From Hymenobacter gummosus (lineage in GTDB: Bacteria; Bacteroidota; Bacteroidia; Cytophagales; Hymenobacteraceae), in the NCBI RefSeq assembly GCF_003970915.1, contig NZ_RXOF01000020.1, positions 1-64,000 of the forward strand: 64,000 bases of DNA. Direction: 5' to 3'. Below, in pieces: positions 41,905 to 49,807 of this stretch. Within the stretch, counting starts at the first letter, position 1; every line of letters begins with the position of its first letter. A program made the translations under genes and the position numbers. The notes beneath the pieces were generated by a model, which saw only the letters and a program-made list of their open reading frames with translations, made no database searches and was not told the DNA's origin.

Positions 41905-44900
41905 TTACTCGACAACCAGCCAGGTTATCAGTTCAAAGCTGTTGGTGGCGTCGGAGGTGACCGTTTCGGTTAGTTGTTCGTCCTCTTCCGGAATCAGAAA
42001 GTCATTGCCGCTGCGGCCGGCGCTTTTGGCGGCCACGGCTACCTTTTGCTGGTACTGCTGGCGCACCGAAGCCAAGGCAGCCGTCAACAGTTCCTGATAG
42101 CGCCCCATGTCGGCGCCTTCTTTGGTTTCACGGTTGAAGATGTCGCACAGGGCCTGGTCGGCTTCTTTCTGACCCTGGCAGAGCAGACGCATCACCTCCA
42201 GCACCTGCCGGGGCTGGCTGTAGCCGAAGCGCACGGCGCCATCGTCGTAGAGGTACACGAGGTAGTAAGGGTGCAGGCGGTTGAGGACGTGGCCGCCGGC
42301 AGTACGCGGCACGGGAGCTTCGGCGGGGGCGGTATGGCGCAGGCAATACAGCACGCCGGGCCGGATGGTGGTGCGCTCGTTCTCGGAAAGAGCGGCGTAC
42401 TCGGCGGTGCGGCGGGCGGCACGAGGGCCGGAGGGGGCAGCGGCCACGGCGTGCAGACCCAGGGGCAGGTCGGCCAGCATTTCCTCGTTTTGCTTGAGAA
42501 AGTTCAGCAGGTCCAGCCGGAAGTCTTCGAGCGAGAAGTCTTGAAGGCTCACGCCGCCGGAGTCGGCTAGCAGGTCTTCGAGGTCGGGGGTTTCGTCGCG
42601 CAGGCGCTTGAGTTGCTGGTCACGGTATTTCAGGTCCTGGGTTACCAGCTCTTCTATTTCCTGGCCGTCGGTACCGGGGGTGTGGGCCAGCAGGTTGTCG
42701 TCGCCGGTGGCGGCCACGTCGACCAAGGCCATGCGGGCTTCCACCCGCAGCTTGAGGTTGAGGTAGTGGTCGAGTTCCTTGGTGGGCCAGAAGTTCACCA
42801 TCTGCACCGCGGCATTCACCGAGCCCAGGCGGTCGATGCGACCGAAGCGCTGAATCACGCGCACCGGGTTCCAGTGAATGTCGTAGTTGACCAAATAGTC
42901 GCAATCCTGCAGATTCTGGCCTTCCGAGATGCAGTCGGTGGCAATCAGCAAGTCAATTTCGCCCGCATCCTGCGGCATAGCCAGCCGGGCGCGGCCCTTG
43001 GAGCGAGGCGAAAAATTGGTAAGAATGGTGTTGAACTCGGTGGCCTGGCGCAGCCCGGCCGGCTGGAAAGTGGTCTGGTTGCCGCCGGTGCCGCCCGTCA
43101 CCAGCGCGGCATGCAACTGTGTAGGAGTTTGCCAGGGGTGGTTGTGCAGCTCCCGGTAGAGGTAGCGGGCCGTATCGGCGTACGCGGTGAAAACGATAAC
43201 CTTGCGGTTCGCGGCATTCAGCGGCTGGTCTAGCTTGGTTTGAATGAGCTTCTTGAGTTCCGTTAGTTTCAGGTCGCGGGCGGGCGTAACGTGCGAGGCC
43301 CGCTCGAAGAGGTCGTGCAGGGCTTCGCGGTCGGCCAGCAGGGCTTTTCGCCAGTCGTCCAGTCGCAGGTGGGCCAGCTTGAATTTCTTTTTGCCGCCCA
43401 CCTCGAAGGCCGCGCTCATGGCTTGTTGCTCATCGGTCTGCGCGTCGTCTTGCTCCGCCTGGCCCGCCGCACTGTCGGCGGGGGCGGCCCCGGCCAGGTC
43501 GGCGGCGGGGTCGAAACTACCTGTTGGCATCTGGCTCAGTTCGTAGCCAGCTATCCGATCCAGCAAGGTATCAATCTTGCCTACGACCCGTTCCATCGAC
43601 TCCTCGAATGACTGCACGGAGCTTTCGAGGCGCTTCAAGAAGCCCACCTTCATCATGCCAATCAGAAACTCCTCCCGCTTGGCGGCTGAGAAATTCTGTG
43701 TTTTGGCGTTCTGTACGCGCTCCTCCTGGTACTGCGCTTCAAACTCCGGCTTTACAAAGCTCGATGGGTTGTACAAGCTAAGTTTGAAGTCGAGGATGCG
43801 GGCATTCACCCGGTCGTAGGTCGGAAACTCACCCCGCTTGTCAAGGGCAGTAGCTACCGTTACGGGTGGCTGCCGTTTTGGAAATTTCCCGATGGCGGCC
43901 ATGTCGTAGAAGCGCTGAATCTGGCGGCGCGAGCGAGCAATGGTCAGCTGGTCGAGCAGGCTGAAAAAGCTCGGGTCGAGGCGGTCCAGCAGGGCCTTGA
44001 CTGAACGGTCGGAGCTGTGAGGCGAAGCCCAAAGCGCGAATTGCCGCTGCGCCGTATCCAGGGTGGTTCGCAGGTTGGCTACGCCCGCACTGCCCGCGAA
44101 GGCGTCGTTGCTTCCTCCGCTGATGAGGTAAAGTTGGTTGCGCAGGTCGCGCAACGAATTGTTGACGGGGGTTGCCGAAAGCAGCAGCACCTTGGTTTTA
44201 GCGCCTGCATTAATGATTTTTTCGGTCAGCCACCCGTAGCGGCTCAGCGCGCGGGTGCCGTCATCGAGCAGGCGTCCGGCGGCGTTGTTGCGGAAGTTGT
44301 GACTTTCGTCTACTACCACTACATCGTAGGCGGCCCAGTTGAGCGTCGCCAAGTCCAGGCTATCCGCACCCGTTTTTCCATTGGTGCGGGCCAGGTCGGT
44401 GTGGTAGAGTACCGTGTAGCCCAGCCGGTCACGTTGTAAAGGATTGAGCGTGGAATTCTTTTTGGCCTGGTAGATAGTCCAGTTCTCCGACAGCTTCTTA
44501 GGGCACAGTACCAGTACCGTTTTGCCCTTCAGCTCATAGTATTTGATGACAGCCAGCCCTTCGAGGGTTTTACCCAGGCCCACCGAATCGGCCAGAATAC
44601 ATCCCCCGTGCTGCTCCATTTTCTGCACAGCGCCCTTCACCCCGTCCTTCTGAAAATCGTACAGCATTTCCCACACCGCGCTTTTAGTAAAAGACGTGGG
44701 CAGATCTTCATCAAGGAGACTAAATTCTTTGAGCTTGTCCAGGTCGCTTTTCAGGACGTGGTAAAGCGTCTTGTAGTAAATCAGCTCCGGGGCATTTTCG
44801 CGAAACAGCTGCGCCAGGTGGTGCAGTACGTCGGCTTTCACGTCCTGCACCAAGCCACTGTCGTCGTTCCAGAGGCCCTCAAACCACTCCAGCAACTCGG

Positions 44901-45423
44901 CCCTCTCCCGGTCAGAATCGACCACCAAATTCAGCTCGATATTGGGAGTATTGCCGAAACCAAGGCCCCGCGAAGTAAAATTGCTGGACCCTGCCAGCGC
45001 CTGCGTCTGGCCGCTGGGCTGCTTGAGGTGGTAGAGCTTGCCGTGCAAAAAATTCGGCTTAACCATTGAGCGGATTTCCGCTTTTTCCTTAAGCCAGTCG
45101 TAACAGGCGCGGGCAATTTTATTTTGAGGCAGCTTGTCTTTCAATCCTACGGCATCAGCGGTCAGGCTAAACACCCGGTGCGGCTTAGTAGGGTCCAGCA
45201 CGAAGTTGGGTTCGCCGAACAAGAAGCGCAAGCGCCTGATGCCAGCCAACTCAGCGGCCAGATTTTGGTGCGCATGGATGGAAAAGTAAGCCGAAACGAT
45301 GGCCAGATCCGTTTCCGAGGCTAAATGTTGGCTTAGGTACTCGCCTACTTTTCCGTAAGGGCCGTTGGCTCGATTGTCACGAATGGTAGAGCGGGAAGTA
45401 ACGGGAAGCGAATGATAGCTCAT
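41905..45423 (-). CDS. PLD-like nuclease domain fused to SNF2/DEAD-box helicase
   Basis: 1172 residues from the ATG at 45423. The N-terminal PLD-like domain (about 25-190) carries the half-site HGKLYHLKQ and GSSNFTSRGLG followed by IEL. The helicase core has motif I ADSVGLGKTLEG near 275, motif II VVVVDESHNF near 372, motif III LLSATPVNNSLRDL, and motif VI QRFGRIDRLGS near 858. The combination is common in restriction or anti-phage systems, where ATP-driven translocation is coupled to nuclease or methyltransferase partners. The next gene, 25 bp downstream, is the methyltransferase. It is the first gene of the operon. The 228-bp region upstream (45424-45651) contains no other ORF. Confidence 0.9.
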   Translation of the reverse strand: MSYHSLPVTSRSTIRDNRANGPYGKVGEYLSQHLASETDLAIVSAYFSIHAHQNLAAELAGIRRLRFLFGEPNFVLDPTKPHRVFSLTADAVGLKDKLPQNKIARACYDWLKEKAEIRSMVKPNFLHGKLYHLKQPSGQTQALAGSSNFTSRGLGFGNTPNIELNLVVDSDRERAELLEWFEGLWNDDSGLVQDVKADVLHHLAQLFRENAPELIYYKTLYHVLKSDLDKLKEFSLLDEDLPTSFTKSAVWEMLYDFQKDGVKGAVQKMEQHGGCILADSVGLGKTLEGLAVIKYYELKGKTVLVLCPKKLSENWTIYQAKKNSTLNPLQRDRLGYTVLYHTDLARTNGKTGADSLDLATLNWAAYDVVVVDESHNFRNNAAGRLLDDGTRALSRYGWLTEKIINAGAKTKVLLLSATPVNNSLRDLRNQLYLISGGSNDAFAGSAGVANLRTTLDTAQRQFALWASPHSSDRSVKALLDRLDPSFFSLLDQLTIARSRRQIQRFYDMAAIGKFPKRQPPVTVATALDKRGEFPTYDRVNARILDFKLSLYNPSSFVKPEFEAQYQEERVQNAKTQNFSAAKREEFLIGMMKVGFLKRLESSVQSFEESMERVVGKIDTLLDRIAGYELSQMPTGSFDPAADLAGAAPADSAAGQAEQDDAQTDEQQAMSAAFEVGGKKKFKLAHLRLDDWRKALLADREALHDLFERASHVTPARDLKLTELKKLIQTKLDQPLNAANRKVIVFTAYADTARYLYRELHNHPWQTPTQLHAALVTGGTGGNQTTFQPAGLRQATEFNTILTNFSPRSKGRARLAMPQDAGEIDLLIATDCISEGQNLQDCDYLVNYDIHWNPVRVIQRFGRIDRLGSVNAAVQMVNFWPTKELDHYLNLKLRVEARMALVDVAATGDDNLLAHTPGTDGQEIEELVTQDLKYRDQQLKRLRDETPDLEDLLADSGGVSLQDFSLEDFRLDLLNFLKQNEEMLADLPLGLHAVAAAPSGPRAARRTAEYAALSENERTTIRPGVLYCLRHTAPAEAPVPRTAGGHVLNRLHPYYLVYLYDDGAVRFGYSQPRQVLEVMRLLCQGQKEADQALCDIFNRETKEGADMGRYQELLTAALASVRQQYQQKVAVAAKSAGRSGNDFLIPEEDEQLTETVTSDATNSFELITWLVVE

Positions 45424-45651
45424 TGATCAAAGGATGAGCTAGCAAGATAGAACAAGTAAGCGTTCGGTTCCCAACCCACTTTACCTGATATTTTCACCGA
45501 CCAGCTCAAGCTGCACTCGCGCAGGTGGTAGTGGCAAAAGCAACCGTAATATCAATAAACCGCGGGCTGTCGGGCCTGTTAAAGGCAAGGCTGCGCACAA
45601 CCAAAGCACCTTATAGCCGGTTGCTGCACTATTAACCCTCGCTCCCTTACC

Positions 45652-46179
45652 TTGATAACCATCATTGCCGGCACCAACCGTCCCCAGTCCCGGGCCCGCC
45701 GCATCAGCGACCTGTACGCGGCACAGCTACGCGAATTCGGGGCCGAAGCGCAGATACTGGACCTGGCCACGCTGCCCGCCGACTTCACCGCCACCGCCCT
45801 CTACGACCGCGCCGGCTCCCACCCCGAATTCAACGCGCTGGTGCAAATGGCCAGCTCGGCCGATAAGCTGGTGTTTGTGGTGCCCGAGTACAACTGCTCC
45901 TACCCCGGCGTGCTCAAGGCCTTTATCGACGGGCTCCCTTACCCCGGCGGTATCCGCAACAAGAAGGCGGCGCTGGTGGGCCTCTCCTCCGGCACGCAGG
46001 GCGGGCTGCTGGCCCTCAGTCACCTCACCGACGTGCTGATGTACTTGGGCACGGCCGTGCTGCCCCTGCGCGTGCGCCTGCCCAACATCGAAGCCAGCCT
46101 GACTACCACCGGCGAGCTGCACAACCCCTTGTTCGACTCGCTGCTACGGGAACAAGCGGAACAATTATTGCGGTTTTAG
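45652..46179 (+). CDS. NADPH-dependent FMN reductase
   Basis: 175 residues starting at a TTG (45652). There is no ATG/GTG that keeps the flavodoxin-like N-terminus ITIIAGTNRPQSRARRIS. VFVVPEYNCSYPGVLKAFIDGL is the second FMN-contact motif, and KKAALVGLSSGTQGG the third. This is the NAD(P)H-dependent quinone/azo/FMN reductase group (ChrR/YieF-like), which makes cytosolic two-electron reductions of quinones or flavin. The sequence TTACCTTG, similar to a -7 box, runs right up to the start codon. Confidence 0.87.
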   Translation: MITIIAGTNRPQSRARRISDLYAAQLREFGAEAQILDLATLPADFTATALYDRAGSHPEFNALVQMASSADKLVFVVPEYNCSYPGVLKAFIDGLPYPGGIRNKKAALVGLSSGTQGGLLALSHLTDVLMYLGTAVLPLRVRLPNIEASLTTTGELHNPLFDSLLREQAEQLLRF

Positions 46180-46272
46180 GGGCGGCGTTCCAACCGTCGG
46201 GCCTCAAACGGGGTCATCAGGCCAAAGCCCCTCCGAAGGCTTATCTTTAAGACTGACCTTACCCCGCCGCCC

Positions 46273-46677
46273 GTGCAACAGTGCCTGGCTTTGTTTCTGA
46301 CCCTGCTCATCCTGCTGCAGTCGTTCAGCCGGGAGGTGCTGGTCGTGGACTATGCCCTGCACCGCGCCCGCGTGACGGAGCTGTTCTGCGTCAACAAAGA
46401 CAAGCCCCAGCTGCAGTGCAACGGCAAATGCCACCTGCGCAAGCAGCTGCGCAAAGCCGCCGAGGCCGATAAAAAAGTCCCGCCCAGTCTCGTCGGCAAG
46501 GTGAAGTACGAGGCCCTGCCGCCGGCGCAGCGGCTGCTGCCCGGGGCCGCTGCGTCGCCGGCAGCGCGGCCGCAGTTCGGCGCCGCCCGCACGGTGCTTT
46601 ATCAGTACAATGGCCGGGGTAGCGTATTCCGGCCGCCGCACCCCGGGCCCGCTCTCGTGCCCGCCCGGGCGGCCTGA
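46273..46677 (+). CDS. Small exported/membrane protein with a Cys-rich motif, upstream of MbnP
   Basis: 134 residues from a GTG at 46273. A hydrophobic helix (CLALFLTLLILLQSF) is followed by REVLVVDYALHRARVTELFC and a compact motif FCVNKDKPQLQCNGKCHLRKQL with three Cys and one His. This suggests metal (copper?) or haem-related binding. The remainder is basic and Pro/Ala-rich, with low complexity. The family is recognisable to me only by its recurrent position beside MbnP/MauG-like genes. It is separated from the lipoprotein gene by 25 bp. Confidence 0.65.
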   Translation: MQQCLALFLTLLILLQSFSREVLVVDYALHRARVTELFCVNKDKPQLQCNGKCHLRKQLRKAAEADKKVPPSLVGKVKYEALPPAQRLLPGAAASPAARPQFGAARTVLYQYNGRGSVFRPPHPGPALVPARAA

Positions 46678-46702
46678 TTTCTCACCCCTGCTTTTTCACC
46701 CC

Positions 46703-47479
46703 ATGACCTTCCGTACCCTTTCCGCTTACTCCTTTGCGCTGCTGCTCGGCGCCGCCACCCTCTCCGCCTGCGACGACGACACTGAAAAACCCGCCACCGG
46801 CACGCTCAACGTGGAGTTGGAAAACGTAGTCGGCAGCCAGCCGCTGACCCTGGGCCAGTCCTATTCGACCCTGGCCGGGGACCAGATTACTGTCAGCAAG
46901 TTCAACTACATCATTTCCAACATCAAGCTCACCCGCGACAACGGCACCGTGTGGGCCGAGCCGGAAAGCTACCACCTCGTCAAGCAGGCGGAAACTGCCT
47001 CGCGCAGCTTTGCCATCAAGGACATCCCGACGGGCTACTACACCAAGCTGACCTTCACCATCGGTGTCGACAGTGCCCGTAACACCGCCGGCGCTCAGAC
47101 CGGGGCCCTGGCGCCCGACAACGACATGTACTGGAGCTGGAACTCGGGCTATATCTTTCTGAAGCTGGAGGGCACCTCGCCGCAGTCCTCGAACGGGCAG
47201 ATAGTGTACCACGTCGGCGGGTTCCGCACGCCTTACAATACCATCCGCACCGTGTCGCCGGCCCTGCCCGCGGGCACTGCTTCGCTGGCTATTTCCAAGG
47301 ACAAGACGCCGCAGCTGCACTTAAAGGCCGACGTGCAGAAAATCTTCACCGGTCCCACCACCATCCGCCTCTCCCAGCTGAGCGCCACCAGCCACATGCC
47401 CGATGCCAAATCGGTGCAGCTGGCCAATAACTACGCGGCCGGACTGTTCAGCATCGACCACATCCACACCGGCGAATAA
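46703..47479 (+). CDS. MbnP-family lipoprotein
   Basis: 258 residues from the ATG at 46703. A lipoprotein signal has its lipobox at LSAC. The fold is a beta sandwich with family-typical blocks: VSKFNYIISNIKL, PTGYYTKLTFTIGVDSARN, the aromatic DNDMYWSWNSGYIFLKLEG, and VYHVGGFRTPYNTIR. MbnP proteins bind copper. In the studied case a partner di-haem enzyme (MbnH) oxidises an MbnP tryptophan to kynurenine. Trp residues in YWSWNSGY are candidates here. Two MauG/MbnH-like genes follow immediately. Confidence 0.82.
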   Translation: MTFRTLSAYSFALLLGAATLSACDDDTEKPATGTLNVELENVVGSQPLTLGQSYSTLAGDQITVSKFNYIISNIKLTRDNGTVWAEPESYHLVKQAETASRSFAIKDIPTGYYTKLTFTIGVDSARNTAGAQTGALAPDNDMYWSWNSGYIFLKLEGTSPQSSNGQIVYHVGGFRTPYNTIRTVSPALPAGTASLAISKDKTPQLHLKADVQKIFTGPTTIRLSQLSATSHMPDAKSVQLANNYAAGLFSIDHIHTGE

Positions 47480-47493
47480 CCATTCCGGCTGCC

Positions 47494-48552
47494 ATGCAAG
47501 GACTCCGAATAGCCCCGCTTCTGGCCGCCGCGCTGGCGGGGCTATTCGTGGCCGCCTGCCGCCCCGATGCCGACGTGCAGCCGCCCGAGGCCGTACCCGG
47601 CAGCGTGCTGCCCGCCAACTTCCCGGCCCCGGTGTACGGCCCGGAGCAGAACCCGCCCGACCGGGCCACCTTCGAGCTGGGCCGCAGCCTGTTCTACGAC
47701 CCCGTTCTCTCGCGCGACGGCACCGTGTCGTGCGGCTCCTGCCACCAGCAGGCGGTGGCTTTTGCCCACGAGGGCCGCGCCCTGAGTCCCGGGGTGCAGG
47801 GCCGACTGGGGACCCGCAACTCGCCGGCTCTGCAAAACCTGCGCTGGCGCCGCACCCTGCTGTGGGACGGCGGCGTGGCCAACCTCGAAGTGCTGCCGCT
47901 GGCGCCCATCACCAATCCGCTGGAAATGGACGAGACGCTGCCCCACGTGCTCGACAAGCTCAACGCCAGCCCCGAGTACCGCCGCCGCTTCCAGCAGATT
48001 TACGGCAGCACGCCCATCAACTCCCAGCAGCTGCTGCGCGCCTTGGCGCAGTTTACGGCCGGCTTCACCTCCGCCGACAGTCGCTACGACCATTACGTGC
48101 GCGGCGAGGCCGGCGGCACACTCGACGCGGCCGAGCTGCGCGGGCTGACGGTTTTCCGCGCCCAGTGCGCCAGCTGCCACGCCACCGACTTGTTTACCGA
48201 CGAAACCTACCGCAACAACGGCCTGGACCGCCGCTTCCCCCTCGACTCGGGCCGCGCCGGCATTACCAACCGCCCGGGGGAGCGGGGCCTCTTCAAAGTA
48301 CCCAGCCTGCGCAACGTGGCCCTGACCGCGCCCTACATGCACGACGGCCGTTTCCAGACCCTGGCGCAGGTGCTCGACCACTACGACCACGGCGTGGTGG
48401 AATCCAGCACCCTCGACGCCCAGCTGCGCCGCCCCGATGGCACCCTCGGCATTCCGCTCACCGCCCAGCAGCGCGCCGACCTGCAGGCCTTCCTGCACAC
48501 CCTCACCGACCCTGCCCTGCTGAGCAATCCGCAGCTGGCCCCGCCTAAATAA
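47494..48552 (+). CDS. Di-haem cytochrome c peroxidase / MbnH-MauG-like lipoprotein 1
   Basis: 352 residues. A signal peptide ends in a lipobox-like FVAAC. There are two CxxCH haem sites: CGSCHQQ near residue 80 and CASCHAT near 229. Family segments include LGRSLFYDPVLSRDGTVSCGSC, NSPALQNL, PLEM, and the C-terminal PSLRNVALTAPYMHDGRF. Members reduce H2O2 or, as MauG/MbnH, oxidise residues on a partner protein. The position 14 bp after the MbnP-like gene favours the latter. Periplasmic or outer-membrane side. Confidence 0.9.
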   Translation: MQGLRIAPLLAAALAGLFVAACRPDADVQPPEAVPGSVLPANFPAPVYGPEQNPPDRATFELGRSLFYDPVLSRDGTVSCGSCHQQAVAFAHEGRALSPGVQGRLGTRNSPALQNLRWRRTLLWDGGVANLEVLPLAPITNPLEMDETLPHVLDKLNASPEYRRRFQQIYGSTPINSQQLLRALAQFTAGFTSADSRYDHYVRGEAGGTLDAAELRGLTVFRAQCASCHATDLFTDETYRNNGLDRRFPLDSGRAGITNRPGERGLFKVPSLRNVALTAPYMHDGRFQTLAQVLDHYDHGVVESSTLDAQLRRPDGTLGIPLTAQQRADLQAFLHTLTDPALLSNPQLAPPK

Positions 48553-48643
48553 GCCGGCAGCGCGGGGCGTTTGAACCCGGCCGCTGGTGCTGGGGTTCTG
48601 CCTGAAGCGCTGTAACTTCCGTTCACAATTTTTCAGCCTGTCT

Positions 48644-49726
48644 GTGTTGTCGACTTCTACGCTCCGCCGCTTCTGGCCCGTCTTACCGCTCAGCCTGCTG
48701 CTGCTGGGCTGCAAACCCGACAAGGACGTGGCGGAAGCCTTTGGCGACCCCACGCCGCTGACGCTGCCCCGCCCTGCCGGCTGGCCGGCCCTGCAGCCCA
48801 TGCCGGCCGACAACCCGCTCACCGAGGAAGGCGTGGCCCTGGGCCGGGAGCTGTTCTATGAGAAGCAGCTTTCCATCGATGGCACCGTGTCGTGCGGCAG
48901 CTGCCACCAGCAGAGCAAGGCCTTTACCGACGGCCGCGCCCGGGCGCTGGGCGTGAATAACCAGCAGCACACGCGCAACACCATGTCGCTGGCCAACCTG
49001 GCCTGGCAGGCCGACTTCACCTGGGACGGGGCCAACACCGAGTTGGAGCAGCAGGCCCGGGTACCGATTGAAAACCCCATCGAGATGCACCAGACGCTGG
49101 CCGCCAGCGTGACCAAGCTAGAGAAGATCAGCAAGTACCCGCAGCTTTTCGGCAAGGCATTCGGCTCGTCCACCATCACCGAGGCGGGCATCCTGAAAGC
49201 GCTGGCGCAGTTTGAGCGGACCCTGGTTTCCTCGGATTCCAAGTTCGACAAGTGGCGCCGCGGTGAGACCGTGCTGACGCAGGAAGAAGTGCTGGGCCTC
49301 AACCTGTTCCGCCACAACAGCACCCGCAGCGCCGAGTGCGAGCATTGCCACACAGTAGAAGGCGCGCAGTTTGCCGGCCCGCGCCACACCTTCTTCAACA
49401 ACGGCCTCGACCCCGGCCCCTTCACCGACCGCGGCCGCGGCGGTATCACCGGCCAGACCATCGATATGGGCACTTTCAAAGCCCCTTCCCTGCGCAACGT
49501 GGCCCTGACCGCGCCCTATATGCACGACGGCCGCTTTCAAAACCTGGAGCAGGTGCTCGACCATTACAGCGACCATGTGCAGCTGAACAGCCCCAACCTG
49601 GACCCGCAGCTGGGCACGCCTGTCAGCCTGACGGCCGTGGAAAAGCGGCGCATCATTGCCTTCCTGCACACGCTCACCGACACCACCTTTACCAAGGACC
49701 CGCGCTTCTCGGAGCCGCGCCCGTAG
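48644..49726 (+). CDS. Di-haem cytochrome c peroxidase / MbnH-MauG-like lipoprotein 2
   Basis: About 360 residues. The start is uncertain: a GTG at 48644 (or TTG 48647) gives a compact lipoprotein signal ending LLLLGC. The frame is open back to a GTG at 48587, but a -7-like TAACTTCC at 48613-48620 would lie inside that extension. Haem sites are CGSCHQQ and CEHCHTV. It shares LFYEKQLSIDGTVSCGSC, PIEM and PSLRNVALTAPYMHDGRF with the preceding gene. Clearly a paralogue, so the cassette carries two such enzymes. Convergent with ftsZ. Confidence 0.88.
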   Translation: MLSTSTLRRFWPVLPLSLLLLGCKPDKDVAEAFGDPTPLTLPRPAGWPALQPMPADNPLTEEGVALGRELFYEKQLSIDGTVSCGSCHQQSKAFTDGRARALGVNNQQHTRNTMSLANLAWQADFTWDGANTELEQQARVPIENPIEMHQTLAASVTKLEKISKYPQLFGKAFGSSTITEAGILKALAQFERTLVSSDSKFDKWRRGETVLTQEEVLGLNLFRHNSTRSAECEHCHTVEGAQFAGPRHTFFNNGLDPGPFTDRGRGGITGQTIDMGTFKAPSLRNVALTAPYMHDGRFQNLEQVLDHYSDHVQLNSPNLDPQLGTPVSLTAVEKRRIIAFLHTLTDTTFTKDPRFSEPRP

Positions 49727-49733
49727 TGCCGAC

Positions 49734-49796
49734 AAGCCCCTCAACGCAAAAGCCCCACTCAGAGCTACTGAGCGGGGCTTTGGCGTTGAGGGGCTT
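49734..49796. terminator. Bidirectional terminator between peroxidase and ftsZ
   Basis: AAGCCCCTCAACGC (49734-49747) pairs with its complement ending at 49796. Inside, AAAGCCCC.CTCAG pairs with CTGAG.GGGGCTTT. The long near-perfect hairpin between two convergent stops serves both transcripts. Confidence 0.85.
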
Positions 49797-49807
49797 GGGC
49801 CGCTTGC

